From Armigeres subalbatus (taxonomy: Eukaryota > Arthropoda > Insecta > Diptera > Culicidae), in contig NC_085141.1 of NCBI RefSeq assembly GCF_024139115.2, positions 366,454,759 to 366,518,758 of the forward strand: DNA of 64,000 nucleotides, given 5' to 3'. This document shows positions 1 through 11,295 of the stretch, one piece after another; the first letter of the stretch is position 1, and each line of letters opens with the position of its first letter. The notes under the pieces were generated by a model, which searched no databases, was not told the DNA's origin, and worked only from the letters and a program-made list of their open reading frames with translations. The position numbers and the translations under genes were made by a program.

Positions 1-481
1 TCCCCATCTCGCACCAGAATGTCGTGGAAAACTTCATCGAAATTATCCACCATAAAACAAATGTGCGGATAGGTGATCTCTTCGCTCTCGCCTTTGGTGT
101 CCATTTTCCTTCGGCTGGGCGATGCGTACACCTTCTGCGAGTGGCGCCGAAGCACCTGAAGCTCCTTCGGTGACGTTCTGGTGCAGATGGCCAACGTTAG
201 CGTGTAGTCGAACTGGTGGATCACCAGATTCAGGTAGACCGTCTCCTCCCAGTCCACATCCGGATCGCCGATGGGCAGCTTCCGGGAATCCTTCCGAAAG
301 ACCTCGATTTCCGTTTCATACTTTGGCATCACCCGGGAAGAGCCTTTGATGTGCTTCTTGCGCACGAAGAACAGCAAGTCATCGCAATCGATGCTGTGCT
401 GCTTTTCGGTTTGGAAGAGAAAGTGGCGCACGAAGAGATCCGTCCAGTAGGTGGTGCCCTGCAGAACGACGAAGCCACCGT
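1..481 (-). CDS. KIAA0930: KIAA0930-like (DUF2045) protein, internal exon, runs off left edge
   Basis: Read on the minus strand from 481 down to 1, the sequence is open for 159 codons with no stop. The deduced peptide contains TYWTDLFVRHFLF, DDLLFFVRKK, FRKDSRKLP, GDPDVDWEE, KVYASPSRRKMDTKGE and YPHICFMVDNFDEVF. These align in order with the N-terminal half of human KIAA0930 as I recall it (for example RRDSKKLP, GDPDIDWEE, FASPS, MDSKGEE, FEEVF). The family is DUF2045, a conserved eukaryotic protein of about 400 residues with no established biochemical function. The exon starts after a strong acceptor: a pyrimidine-rich run ending TTTCCAG, with AG at 483-482. It begins with the last two bases of a codon. 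There is no internal ATG start in the right place, so it is an internal exon. It joins the exon at 22131-22263 in matching phase. The rest of the protein lies left of the window. Confidence 0.88.
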
Positions 482-1679
482 CTGGAAACGGGAGGAGAGG
501 AGAATGTTGTTGCGAGATAAGATAAGGTATTGGAACGGGAAGTTATATGCATTCATGGGGATGATAACAGAAGCTATCAAAACTAGCCGATGGGTTAGAG
601 GAATTGATAACCCGATCGTGGCGTTGTACATATTATCTTTTCAGTTAAACAGCATTGCTGATTACCATATAGAATATAGACAGTATGTGTAGCGTATATA
701 TTGGTACATCTGAAGTCGGTAAACAAGTCCTACTAATCGAAGGGAAAAGAAAAAAATGTGGACCTCCCGAGGACTGCTACTTCCTCACTTCACGGTTTCG
801 GTCTTGCTGCTGGAGTTTTATTCTGGAAGGTTGAGTTTTGTTTATTCGGCGTGCCTTTTTCGCTCTAATGCCGTATTTCAGTCATATTCACCGTGCCGCA
901 TTTTTCCTTTCCACTAACTATTCATACTGTATTCGTCGCCATACCAGGCTGCGGCGATATCGCCAATGGCAGATCGAATATTTTTCTAATCACGTAGAAG
1001 AGAAGCTGCGCTTATCTGATCTTTAATTTGAAGTACCAAATGCTTCCTACTGAAGGATTCTTCCGGCATGGCAATGTATAGCAATTTGATATCGATTTTT
1101 GAAGGTTATCACTGAGTTTTAATCAGCAAGGTTCAGTTCATTCAAACAACTGTCTAGCGTACTGGTTTCTTGCGATCAAGCCCCACCGAAGGGAGTGGTT
1201 ACCCTCCAACACCTTTTCCGAACTAAATCTATCATATGTTGTGCATATGCATAAATCAAGTTTCAGACATAGTAAATAATTTCTACTCCGGGTGGCTTAA
1301 TACCCGGAACATAGGCCCTCAGCAGAGTTGTTAATATAAAGACGGGAAGTTAGTGCAATGACTTATTAGGCCATTGGAGAAATACACACTTGGCTGACCC
1401 TAAATATTAAGGAGATTTCACAAAGGAGGGCCTTGCCGTCGTCAACCGTTTCTGTCAGAAGTAAACGCCTGTGCCCCAGCCCACCGTAAATAAGTCGGAA
1501 CACTAATCAACAACCAAAGTTCCTCAACGAAGATACAAGTCACCGGGTTGGATCGGGTAACCCATAGTGAGTGCTTCCAGGATTGCTAATCGACGAGAAG
1601 GCAAAAATTCAAGTTTTCAACTCGATGAATAGTTTATTTGAGTGATAAGATTCAAAATGGTTACACCCAACCGGTGATT
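482..1679. other. intron sequence, nothing assigned
   Basis: AT-rich single-copy-looking sequence next to the exon at 1-481. The part at 1290-1600 is less AT-rich and resembles decayed repeat DNA, but I cannot name a family. No coding frame here has recognisable motifs. Confidence 0.4.
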
Positions 1680-1849
1680 GTTAGATTTTATAACAATTCT
1701 GTATAAGAATCTACCAAAACCTGTATAAGAACCAGGCATATGCGAAAATGCTAGATTCTTATACAAATATTGTATGAGACCTTACAATTTTGCAAGTGTT
1801 TCTTACAATATTTGTGTGTGAGCTTACATTTTTTGTATAAAAATCTAAC
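1680..1849. mobile_element. small MITE with GTTAGATTTT ends
   Basis: The ends are imperfect inverted repeats: GTTAGATTTTATAACAA at the left and the complement of GTTAGATTTTTATACAA at the right. The motif TTCTTATACAA and its complement recur several times inside. No clear target duplication was found. There is no coding capacity. Confidence 0.5.
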
Positions 1850-3365
1850 TGTTTCGCAAAACGAAGTGTGCCTTGGTTGAGAACGGACCTGCTTGTCATT
1901 TTGTCTTGTACTTGTATCTACGCAATTTTTCTTGAATTCGGCTGAAGATGGCAGAGTCCCGGAGACTGTGTTAATTTTGAAGTCTTGAAAGTGAAATCCG
2001 ATGTTATCCATGTTTAAAATGGTAGAAGACGAATTCTAGTACTGTGCTGTTGGTTGGAGTTAGAATGAACGCTTTGGGAATGTGGCGGAGTTCTCTTCGG
2101 AATGGATTCAAGCGGCAATCTATGGTGTCAGAATTCGCTACCTGCATCAAGAATAGAGAACATACCTTAACATCTTATACCAGAGCTGACGAGAGACTGA
2201 GTCGTTCATTATGAAAAAGGGTGAGAACGTTTAATGTTGTGTTTTCCATATCTTAGTGCTGGTTATTTAATTTGGAAGATGTAATTATCCTTAGAAAGGA
2301 AAAAAGACTTTGCTTTTTGTTACTTTGACTGTTGATCGGAAACACTGAATATTGACTCGTGGTGCATTACAGTTATTTTTTTACATATTTTCATACGTTA
2401 GGTAACATTGAATCCGCATTCAGAGCAAGACTAAAGGATATATACATATGCACATACACAGAGTACCAAAATCTGACGAAAGATGAGGTTGAGTAGAATT
2501 TTGTTAAGGACTACGTCAAATTTTGAGACAAATTTATTATACTGTTTGGACCTTATAAAAGGTGAAATTTACAAAAAAAAGTCTCATGTTGTAATGTTTG
2601 ATACTGCCCTCTTTTTTTAAAAAAATTTTATTAATGCGTTATATTGCCTTCTTCTCATCTAATCATATTAGGATTCAAGTACATATGAGGATTTTGTTTT
2701 TACACTTTTTTTTTGCTCGTGTTTTTGATCGTGTGACTTCAATTAACCACCAAACTCTTCGCAACATGTTTCAAAAAATCCAGGATAAATCAAAGAAAAA
2801 TTACATGATAATTGATATGCGTTAAACATTTATTGAGAAAATATAAATCGTGCAAAAACAAAATCCAGCGTAAAATGATTTTAACAAGAACCTCGACGAA
2901 CAATTGTTCTTTCCATCTCTGAAGAAAACCATTCATATTAAAACAACCTGATGTTGAAGAAAGGATTTTGCACATTTGGGACAGACGAATTGAAATTTGG
3001 TGAAAAAATTCCATTGCAAATAATCACAATTTACATGAAAACTATATAATTATATATAAAATCAGGGCACCCGATTGAAGCGATTTGGATAGGAAGAGTG
3101 GGATTGCCAACTTCCTATTGTTAACATTTCGTGGATAAAGAGCGGCCTCTTCTCCCCATCTTTTGGGCCAATCTGGGGAACGAGGGCTAGATTGAATTAT
3201 TGTATGTTCGAACTTTCTTCTGGAAGCAAAATTCTCTATCTCTGCTTATGGAACCACCCCACCCATTTTTGGCCCTTCATACAGGAGTTTGACGAAATAC
3301 AAATTATTAGCTTTCAATGTTTGTTGGGTTGGCTCTTGGTGTTCCCAAATCTATTACTAAAGGTA
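1850..3365. other. AT-rich intron sequence, nothing assigned
   Basis: No supported gene or clear repeat boundary. The stretch 3061-3300 is less AT-rich and may be an old repeat fragment. Short open frames here lack any family motif. Confidence 0.35.
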
Positions 3366-3535
3366 GAAGGTACAAAAAGATGAAAGACAAAAGGTCGAAA
3401 GGACCAAAGGTCGAAAAGACAAAACGTCGGAAGGGACAGGAGGTCAAAAGGACAAAAGGTCGATAGGGGCAAAAGGTCGGAAGGGACAAAAGGTCGAAAG
3501 GGACAAAAGATCGGAAAAAAAAGTCGAAAGGGACA
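3366..3535 (+). repeat. minisatellite GGTCGAAAGGACAAAA
   Basis: About ten degenerate copies of a 15-17-bp unit, GGTCGAAAGGACAAAA, on the plus strand. The same unit recurs at 37880-37985 and, inverted, at 39010-39090. Minus-strand frames here (runs of PFCPFRPFV) are repeat artefacts. Confidence 0.8.
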
Positions 3536-3764
3536 ATTTTCGATCAAGAACAGGTTGATAACAAATTGAGTGTATTGCAAAGGAATTTGTGAAATGCATT
3601 CACCTTCAAGCCGAAGTAATTCTTAATCATCGTTAAAAGTCGAATAACGAGCAATTTTCAAAGAAGGAGTAATTACTATGACACAATATTATAATATGTA
3701 ATAATAATATTCATATATGAATATCTAGATAGTTCTGTTAGAGATAAAAAAAGATTGTTGATTC

Positions 3765-4262
3765 AATTTAGATTGTATTTGAACTGGATTTGAATTTAAA
3801 ATTGCATTTGAATTAGATTTAGATCGGCTTTGATTGGATGTGGATTGAATTTGCATTAGATTTAGACTGTATTTGGTTTGGGTTTGGATTGGATTTAGAT
3901 TGCAATTGAATTGGATTTAGATCGGCTTTGATGGAATGTGGATTGAATTTGGATTAGATTTAGAATGCATTTGGATTTTGATTGGAATTGGACTAAATTT
4001 GGATTGTATTTGGATTGGACTTTGTCTGAAATTTTATTGGATTTGCTTTGACTTCGGATTAAATTGGAAATGGATGGGATTTAGATTGGATTCGGATTGG
4101 ATTAGATTTGAATTGGATTTGGATTGCATTTGGATGAAAATTGGATTTGGATTAGATATGGATTTTTGATAGGATTTGGATTCGGTTTGAATTGAATGTG
4201 TATTGGATTTTGTTTGGACTTAAATTGAAATTGGATTTAATTTTGTTCTAGATTAAATTATA
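3765..4262 (+). repeat. decayed TTTGGATTGG satellite
   Basis: A degenerate tandem array of TTTGGATTGGA-like 11-12-bp units. It is the reverse complement of the unit that forms the large array at 44564-47678, so this is a second, older locus in opposite orientation. Unit spacing is irregular and many units carry substitutions. Confidence 0.75.
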
Positions 4263-4302
4263 GTGGTTGTATTTGTAGACGTCTCACTTCTCACTTCTCA
4301 CT

Positions 4303-4445
4303 TTTTACCCTTTCGGCCAAATAACCTTTTCGGCCAGATGGGTTTCGGCCAAATGACATTCAGCCAGATGGGATTCGGCCTAATGGTTTGTTCGACCTAG
4401 TGGCTTTCAGCAGAATGGGTTTCGGCCAAACGACCTTTCCCCCGT
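4303..4445 (+). repeat. minisatellite TTTCGGCCAAATGA
   Basis: About eight diverged copies of a 15-18-bp unit of the form TTTCGGCCAAATGAC in direct orientation. No coding content. Confidence 0.7.
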
Positions 4446-4536
4446 AGTAGGCCCACTTTCTACAGTTGATGCGCGTTCGTATTTCACAACTAACATTATT
4501 ATCAGCCAGAAGCTGTACGACCGTAATCAGTTCAAA

Positions 4537-5068
4537 TTTAATTTTATTGGCATATCGGTCTCGATACTGCTCGTATAGAGGAAGGGAGCAGCGTGTGTGC
4601 GAAAGCAGATGGGAAAGAAACGGTATCCGAATGTTGTTGGCTAGGCTGCGACAAGTGTGAAAATTGTTTGAAAGGTGTTGAAGTATACGAGGGCCATTTG
4701 ACAATAATTAAATGTTCATCATTTGGAGAATCATGAACATCGATCGCTAGAACTAATTAAGTATTAGCCGAATAATAAATATGCGTATCGTTGCCTCCGT
4801 TTTTGCCAGTCTCGGTAACAGTGACTTTCATTCACTGCCCGAGCCATCTCCAGAAAAAATATACGACAAAGACGGACGCTTCGATAATTTTAATTATTCT
4901 CAAATGGCCCTAGCATACTTCAACACCTTTCAAACAATTTTTACACTTGTCGCAGCCTAGCTGACAACATTCGGATACCGTTTCTTTCCCATCTGCTTTC
5001 GCACACACGCTGCTTCCTTCCTCTATACGAGCAGCATTGAGACCGATATGCCAATACATTTTTATTTT
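4537..5068. mobile_element. foldback element with ~165-bp inverted arms
   Basis: The left arm (about 4537-4711) and right arm (about 4892-5068) are inverted copies sharing landmarks such as ATTGGCATATCGGTCTC, GCTCGTATAGAGGAAG, GCAGCGTGTGTGCGAAAGC and TGAAAGGTGTTGAAGTAT. About 180 bp of unrelated sequence separates them. It directly abuts the decayed reverse transcriptase fragment at 5069-5640 and seems to cut it off. The exact target duplication is not clear. Confidence 0.7.
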
Positions 5069-5640
5069 TTTCATTATTGTGAGCCGTTAGCAAGGATCCA
5101 AAGTAGATGAATTCCTCGACCACCTCAAAGGTATCCCCGTCTATCGTAACACTGCTTCCCAGGCGGGCCCTGTCGCACTCGGTTCCGCCCAATAGCATGT
5201 ACTTTGTCTTCGAAGCATTCACCACCAGTCCAACTTTTGTTGCTGCACGTTTCAGGCGGGTGTACATGCAAAAAAAAGCGTTCCCGAATTCGTGAACCAG
5301 CAAAAATACACCGTGATTTAATTTATGGATTTGGGAACACTAGTGACGTATTCCCGAATCCGTGGTGTTGTTCACGAAAAAATACACCGTGAACTTGTTA
5401 GTTTACGAATTCATGAACGCTTTTTTTTTGCGTGTACAGTTCTGCCACCTTTGCAAATGTTCGTCCGACAATGTCCATGTCATCCGCGAAACAAATAAAT
5501 TGACTGGATCTGTTGCACCCGGCTCTCTGCATGATACCTTCTAGCACAATGTTGAACAATAGGCACGAAAGTCCATCACCTTGTCTTAGTCCCCGGCGCG
5601 ATTCGAACGAACTGGATTGTTCGCCCGAAATCTTCACACG
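5069..5640 (-). pseudogene. non-LTR reverse transcriptase fragment split by a MITE
   Basis: Read on the minus strand, 5637-5437 gives motifs GLRQGDGLSCLLFN and FICFADDMDIVG (RT domains 4 and 5, with the FADD catalytic box). After removing the insertion at 5265-5434 the frame continues as AELYTRLKRAATK and on through NASKTKYMLLGG and VTIDGDTFEVVEEF. The fragment stops at LTAHNNEK, where the foldback element begins. It lacks the endonuclease and the N-terminal half of RT. A relative with the same motifs lies at 36960-37195. The clade is not certain. Confidence 0.8.
5265..5434. mobile_element. 170-bp MITE inserted in an RT frame, TSD TA
   Basis: The ends CATGCAAAAAAAAGCGTTC and the complement of CACGCAAAAAAAAAGCGTTC are inverted repeats. 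They are flanked by TA at 5263-5264 and 5435-5436. Excising the element plus one TA restores the RT reading frame exactly (ELYTRLK), which proves the boundaries. No coding capacity. Confidence 0.88.
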
Positions 5641-5857
5641 TACCGCTGCGGTTGTCAGTACCGATCATTATTGAAGTTAGGATAATCATGAAAATGCTAC
5701 GAACTGGTTTGTTGGTGAATCAAATCATAATCGCAAATTCGGACACACTCAAATTTCGGACGCTTCAATTCGTATGGGAAATTTTCTGAAATATTTCATC
5801 GAAATGTTTCGTGAAGCTGGATTGGAAAGACTAATAGTTTTCGCTTGTTTTAGTATA
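5641..5857. other. unassigned intron sequence
   Basis: Short AT-rich stretch between the RT fragment and a MITE. Nothing recognised. Confidence 0.4.
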
Positions 5858-6073
5858 GGGGAATGGTTCGGCACTTCATCCCATAGCTCCTATTTCCATC
5901 CCATCAAAAACAAAGCAATGAAAAGGAGTTTGGTTTGTTTCTTATTTTTGTAATTTTTTTCACCAGTGAGCACGCTTGTTAGCAAAAAGAAGCGACGAGA
6001 TTGGTGCTGTATTTCTTTGTTTTGCGATGAGATGAATATATGCTCAGTGAGATGGAAAACGGAACCGTTCCCC
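5858..6073. mobile_element. MITE family A (GGGGAA ends), copy 1, full length
   Basis: 216 bp, with ends GGGGAATGGTTCGGC and the complement of GGGGAACGGTTCCG. It is flanked by TA at 5856-5857 and 6074-6075. Landmarks inside (ATCCCATCAAAAACAAAGCA, CTGTATTTCTTTGTTTT, GTGAGCACGC) are shared with copies at 20091, 24543 and 25278. Confidence 0.85.
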
Positions 6074-6907
6074 TAGTTACATTTAAATAAGACATGTTGA
6101 AACAATGCGATGAAATGATTAAAAGACAGTCTGAACTGTGCAGTGAAAATTGTTTTTAATTATTCTTCCCGGTACTGTGTAATCAGGTGTCCGAAGTTTG
6201 AATCTCTGTGTCCGAAATATGACTACAACCCCGCCGCGCCGCACAGAAGGACCAATCCTCAAAAAGACGGTCAAAACCATTTTTGCAAAATGATCCAAAT
6301 TGATAACTTGAGTCATGGGTTGTTAGTAGAATACTTGACGATGATGTTAACATAGTTTTGAGTCATTTTATTCGGGTGGATCTTACCTTTACAGTCAATA
6401 CAAGTTGAGCATGTTGTCGATTTTTTATTCTGTTAAATCTTCTAACATTTATCTTACTGCTTCATTGTGTTGGCTACAACGTATACATCACCCAACCTTA
6501 TTATATTTAGCACCATCACAAAGTGTAGTCCAAAAACTAATAAAGCCACGCATATACGTTCGTAAATTATTTTTGATCGCGCAGAAAGTACTCGGTCTTT
6601 ATTATGTTTAAAATAATTATTGTATTATCTTCTTGCTGTATTCATTGTGAAATTCAAAAAGGTACCCATCAGTACCCATCAATGAAATTCACAGTGTTGT
6701 TTAATTTTTTTGTCAGGAATCCAATCCTGCAAAAATTAGGTCCCGCCACCCTCCGCCCGCTCAGTTATTTCGGTTTTAGTGACAGTGGTCGTTTCGGTCT
6801 TGCCAATCAATTTTGACAAATATAGCAACGCACAATTTGTTTTCTCTTTTCCTTCTACTTCTCATTTGTTCCAATATAATGGTGTGACATAAGCTGAAAA
6901 TTGTCTA
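6074..6907. other. unassigned intron sequence
   Basis: AT-rich. Several short frames but no protein motif. No repeat boundary that I can support. Confidence 0.35.
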
Positions 6908-7064
6908 GAGGTCGTACACTTATTACGTAAGCGTTATTTCTGGGTTTTTTAACATCCACCCCCCTCCTTTCATCGAAAATTTCTTACATACAAACTTTAT
7001 TTATAAGTAAAACGACATATTCCCCCTCCCCCATAAGGGCATACGTAATATGTGTACGGCCCCC
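6908..7064. mobile_element. 157-bp MITE with GGTCGTACAC ends, TSD TA
   Basis: The left end GAGGTCGTACACTTATTACG and the right end (complement GGGGGCCGTACACATATTAC) are inverted repeats. They are flanked by TA at 6906-6907 and 7065-7066. Too short to code. Confidence 0.75.
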
Positions 7065-8342
7065 TAGTACAATTTGTTCTCGTCTTAAGCATACTTTAAT
7101 TAGGGAAATTCCACGTGATCATGAGTTTTTACAGGCACTTGCGCTCTGAGATTTTGAAAATATTGTTAAAGGAAGTAGGACAAACTATCAAGTCATGTCA
7201 TGTTTAGTCGCAATGCAGGGAGAGTATTTTATTTGACCCCTACGACTAATTTTCCATACTTACTCTGTAAAAAGATCATGAGTTTTTCACATGAACCGTA
7301 ATAGTAAGAAGCGATTTGCGCCTCTACAGCTTTAGTTTGTGTAGGGACGATCCATTCTATATGTTTACAATTTTTAATAATGGAATACATTTTTCCGTTA
7401 GCACTGCAATGAGGCGGCAGAAATTGGTAATAAAAGGTAGCAGTTAATACAAGTGAAAGTGCTCATACAAATAGAACTCTACACTGGCGGCGCCAGCCAT
7501 TGATATTTGATGAGGCACCACTTGGTGCAAGCACGTTGTCTTTGAGAACGTTAGCGTGCTTGCGACGACTGGTGCCCCACCTCTCGTTCCGGTAGTGGAT
7601 CTCTAGCTTACGACCGGTGATGCCGAAAAGATGAACCATCCATTCAATGAAGTATCATAATATGTGGCCTGCTAGACCTTTTTATTCACTTCTAACATTT
7701 TTGAAGCAGGATATTTTCATAAATTGCAAACATTCTTAGCAATATCTTGCATATATTAAATACGTAGTTAAAAAATGAATACTGTACCTAGTGATTGCAA
7801 TGGTGATTTAAACGGTGTGATTTAAAATGTGAGTTAACAGGATGATTGTACATTAGAAAGTGCTTAAGCGTCCGAAGTTTGAGTTTGCACGGCATATGTT
7901 TGTCACTTAAGATTTTCAAATCCTAATTGGCCGAGATTCTGATAAATCCCTACAAGAACCTATTTTTACCCAAATTTTCATGCAGCTGATCTAATTAGTC
8001 ATCTATCGTACAGGACATCCCTCAACCCCATTAGTTAGAATATCCTAGGAAGCTTCATTGAATATACACATGAAATTATTTCTTCTTAGTTTTCCAAAAA
8101 CCGAACCACTCAATTCGATAGTTATTCAAAATTGATCATGAAGAAATTATGACTCGTCTTACAAGATCAAGCACATGAGCTATATAGTCATTCATATGTA
8201 TATTCTTAACACAATTAGTCTTATGAATAACAGATATAGGCTAGTCAGTCATATGTTTATTTCAAACTTTTAAATTAAAAAAGTCGTAGAACTTTGTGTC
8301 TGCATTCTATTGAGAATAAAATAACAATTGAATATATCGGTG
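7065..8342. other. unassigned intron sequence with one marked hairpin
   Basis: Mostly AT-rich with no supported gene. At about 7512-7590 a GC-richer stretch folds into a long imperfect hairpin. Its arms share GGCACCA and GCAAGCACG with their complements around a loop of about 19 bases. It could be a small RNA precursor or simply the core of an old inverted repeat. Confidence 0.35.
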
Positions 8343-8407
8343 GTAGGATATTTGGCATAACGTCGTTTGGCATAAGGCCTTTTTGCATAAGGTCGTTTGG
8401 TATAATT
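8343..8407 (+). repeat. short minisatellite TTTGGCATAAGGTCG
   Basis: Four diverged copies of a 15-16-bp unit of the form GTCGTTTGGCATAAG. Confidence 0.65.
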
Positions 8408-8835
8408 GTTAAGTGATCACCGATTTCGAAACTAATGCATAATATGTTCAATTATTTATAATAATTATCGCTCGAACATTATAAGAGAGATGCTTTGAAT
8501 TAAAGATTGTATCAAATCACTGCTCAGGAACATTGGTAGACTCCATGAAATTTTAATTATCTGCTTCTTCCGCATAACATTCTTCTACCTCTGGGTCAGT
8601 TGCAAGATCGTCATTGACTAAGACAAACTACAGAAGACGGGAATTCGAATAGCAAAAGTGCTGAAGAGCAAAAACTATTGTATTAATTATTAGCAGACCC
8701 GACGAACTTCGTTCCGCCTAATATTGATTTATTCTCTGATTAATTCTCGAAAGAAAGAAATTAGTGTTTCATTTGTATACGACATGGATCCCTTATTTAA
8801 TTCAGACACATTGGCTCAGTTTAAGGCAACGGAAG

Positions 8836-9420
8836 ATATTATCCCTTCTTTCAAAGAATGCAGTTGCCCATCAGAAGGCAAAAGGCGATATGGTTTCTGC
8901 TTTCAATTCAGGCAATCGGTGAAAGGCAAGGTAGAATGTGATCCCTTCTTTCAAAGGATGCATTTGCCCGGCAGATGACAAAAAATGATATGGTTCCTTC
9001 TTCTAATTTAGGAATTTTCTCGGTTTTAAATGAGGGAAGATATGATCCCTTCTTTCAAAGGATGGCAAAAGGTCCAAAGGTCCAAGCAAAAGATGATATA
9101 GTTCCCTCTTTCAATTCAAGTATTCGCTCAGTTCAATACAATGATCAATTTCAATTCAGGCTTTGGTAGGGCAAGGCAAGGGTAGATATGATATGATCCC
9201 TTATTGCAAGGATGCATTTTCCCGGCAGACGGCTAGAGACGATATGGTTTCTTCTTTCAATTTAGGCATTTGTTTGGTTTAGGAAAGGGAAGTAATGATC
9301 CCTTTGTTTCGAATGATGCATTTGCCCAGAAGAAGCCAGAGAGGCTATGACTCCTTTGTTCAATTCGAGCATGCTTGGTTCAATACACGGGGATATATGA
9401 TCCCTTCGATGCATTTGCTA
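8836..9420 (+). repeat. tandem repeat of ~102-bp units, six copies
   Basis: Each unit begins near GATCCCTTCTTTCAAAGGA, continues with TGCATTTGCCCGGCAGA, then GATATGGTTTCTTCTTTCAA and a stretch like TTTAGGCATTTG. Unit starts fall near 8839, 8940, 9046, 9197, 9298 and 9401. The period is therefore about 102 bp except for one unit enlarged by about 48 bp. Small plus-strand frames in it have no known motif. It is probably non-coding. Confidence 0.75.
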
Positions 9421-9815
9421 CGTTACGCCAAGCAAAAATATAATCATATCTTCAAAATAAATCCTTTTCAAATATCATGCATTTTTCCTCTCTTTGATTC
9501 TTCATTTTAAAGCATGCATAAGTCCTGTCTAGGAATAGAATATATGGCCTAATAGAAGGCCTGTTCCTTAATGATATATACCAAAAGACTCAGCTTGACA
9601 AATAGAAGTGATGTCAGCAATGCATGAGCGTTTTGGGAGTACGCGAAAAGATGATTTCTTCTTCAATTTTTATTCATAGCGCGTGAGAGAATACGAATTC
9701 TTTTCCTTAAAAAAAGAGAGAAATGGGCAAGTTTTCTGGCATATTTTTACATGAAAAACAAAACTAGCCACCAATGTCAAATTAATTAATGATGATTTAT
9801 CTTGCTGGTAGGTGT

Positions 9816-10273
9816 AGACGAGCTCGGTGGTCTAGTGGCTACCGCTTCTGCCTTATAAGCAGGAGGTCGTGGGTTCAATTCCAGGCTCGTCCCTTTCCTA
9901 CTTTGTATTTCTATCTTAGTTCTTTCTGTGTTTCACGTTATACCAAAACGATTCCTACTGTTATAACCTTCCATGCAATCCCAAAACCTCCCGTGGCACC
10001 TATGAGAGGTCGTAGAGTTCTCTGCATCTTTCTTAAGTAGGTATCCAACAAACCATCCTTCCCCTTCCTCAGCATTCGCAAGGACGTGGCCAGGACAGAT
10101 CTCGACTATTGGAGAGTACATTGCTTCCATCTAAGAGTTAGTGATTAGTCCCAAATCAATATCTGTGGTAACGGATGAAAGTAATGCTACTCTCATACAA
10201 TAGTCTTGGCTTGTACCACCTACGAATTTGTGCGAACTGCTAAATGCTAATGCTAATGCTAATGCTAATGCTA
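9816..10273 (+). mobile_element. complete tRNA-derived SINE with perfect 21-bp target duplications
   Basis: A 458-bp element. The head (9817-9891) is tRNA-like: a 7-bp acceptor stem GACGAGC/GCTCGTC, an A-box-like TGGTCTAGTGG (9828-9838), an anticodon loop CTTATAA (9852-9858), and a B-box GGTTCAATTCC (9872-9882). These provide an internal RNA polymerase III promoter. The T arm pairs poorly, so it is unlikely to be a working tRNA. An unrelated body follows, then a 3' tail of about six TAATGC repeats (10238-10273). Identical 21-bp direct repeats flank it at 9795-9815 and 10274-10294, beginning ATTTATCTTGC. This is a signature of LINE-driven insertion. It resembles tRNA-related mosquito SINEs such as Feilai in design, but I cannot assign the family. 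Confidence 0.88.
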
Positions 10274-10529
10274 ATTTATCTTGCTGGTAGGTGTGTCAAC
10301 ATTAATCCCGTTTTTACAGGCAGCTTCTTTATTCTTTACCAGCAAAACCGTCGAGCTTCGTCTCGCTTTAAAGATGTTAGAGACAGGCCAGAGTAAACGC
10401 ACGTCGCGTTTACTCTGACTTGCTCCTTAGTTTGCATAAACATCTATTTTCTATTCGCAATTTAGGTTTTAATGTTTGCTCTGCGATTCGATTTCGTTTG
10501 GCAGAGTAAACGTCAAAACTTATTTTTTT

Positions 10530-10742
10530 ACATTCCAAATTGGTTTCATTTGCTTGATTAATTTTCGGGTTATACAAAAATTTCAGTTTTACTTGTATAG
10601 GAGCCCCCACCCCCTTCTTGACCAGGGAAGGTTCAAGAACTAGCATAGAAACATTTCTCGTCTTCAAAAACCTCCACATGCTAAGTTTGGTTTCATTTGC
10701 TTAATTAGTTAGCGAGTTATGCAGAAATATGTGTTTCATTTG
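10530..10742 (+). repeat. dispersed repeat, left half, interrupted by BEL-1
   Basis: It contains two tandem copies of a unit with the motif TTTGGTTTCATTTGCTTAAT followed by a GAGTTATGCAGAAAT-like segment. It stops at the BEL-1 target site ATTTG and resumes at 18247 (TATGGGATCCCCCA). The right half ends with CGGTTCAGTAG and CACAGACAG, features I associate with a very common mosquito repeat tail. A perfect small hairpin (stem CAGAGTAAACGC, 10389-10417) lies just to the left. Confidence 0.55.
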
Positions 10743-11295
10743 TGTTGGGTTATGTAACCAACTCCAAATAGCAAACACCAAGATTTGTGTGTAATGCTTT
10801 TAGCTAGAAGAATAAGTTTATTTGTACTGAATTCATTAGGATTAACTTAGGATTAGCTTACAAATTTGGTGTACTTTCTTCGGAAGAGGAGAGTAATCGA
10901 TTTTATTCCTCAGAGGGTATCTTATCGTTCTGGAAATTTCATTAGCATTAGTATCTAGATATTAAGTACTGTTTAAGATCATCGTTACACGCACTTGCTA
11001 CTATTGTAGTTGAACCACTAGATATAATTTTGGCACAGGTCTAACCGCGATATTGTAGGCTTAATTCTGTAATAATTTTATACTTATAAATTCATATTGA
11101 AATAGACAAATTACTGTAGTTTTACCATCGAAATACAAACTGTCGAGTCACTATGCAAGGCACTTATTCATGTCTACTGTCACCTCAGTTGTTTTGGTGC
11201 ATTCCTTTCTCTCGTCCTTTTACTTATTTCACGACAGAGTCGGTTTCAGAGATACTGCCGCCAGTGTTGCCGTGAACAGGGATTTCATCGGAACA
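10743..11295 (-). repeat. BEL-1 LTR (3' LTR of the minus-strand element)
   Basis: 553 bp, TGTTGGG to GGAACA. It differs from the 17686-18241 copy by a 2-bp indel near 10982, a 1-bp indel and two substitutions that I can see. The pol stop codon (11226-11224) lies inside it. A G-rich tract, GGGCGGGGGTA when read on the minus strand, sits at its inner border as a likely polypurine primer. Confidence 0.93.

Noticed and set aside
9817..9891. A functional tRNA gene with anticodon TAT
   Set aside because: The T arm pairs poorly and the sequence is the head of a SINE with target duplications and a repeat tail.
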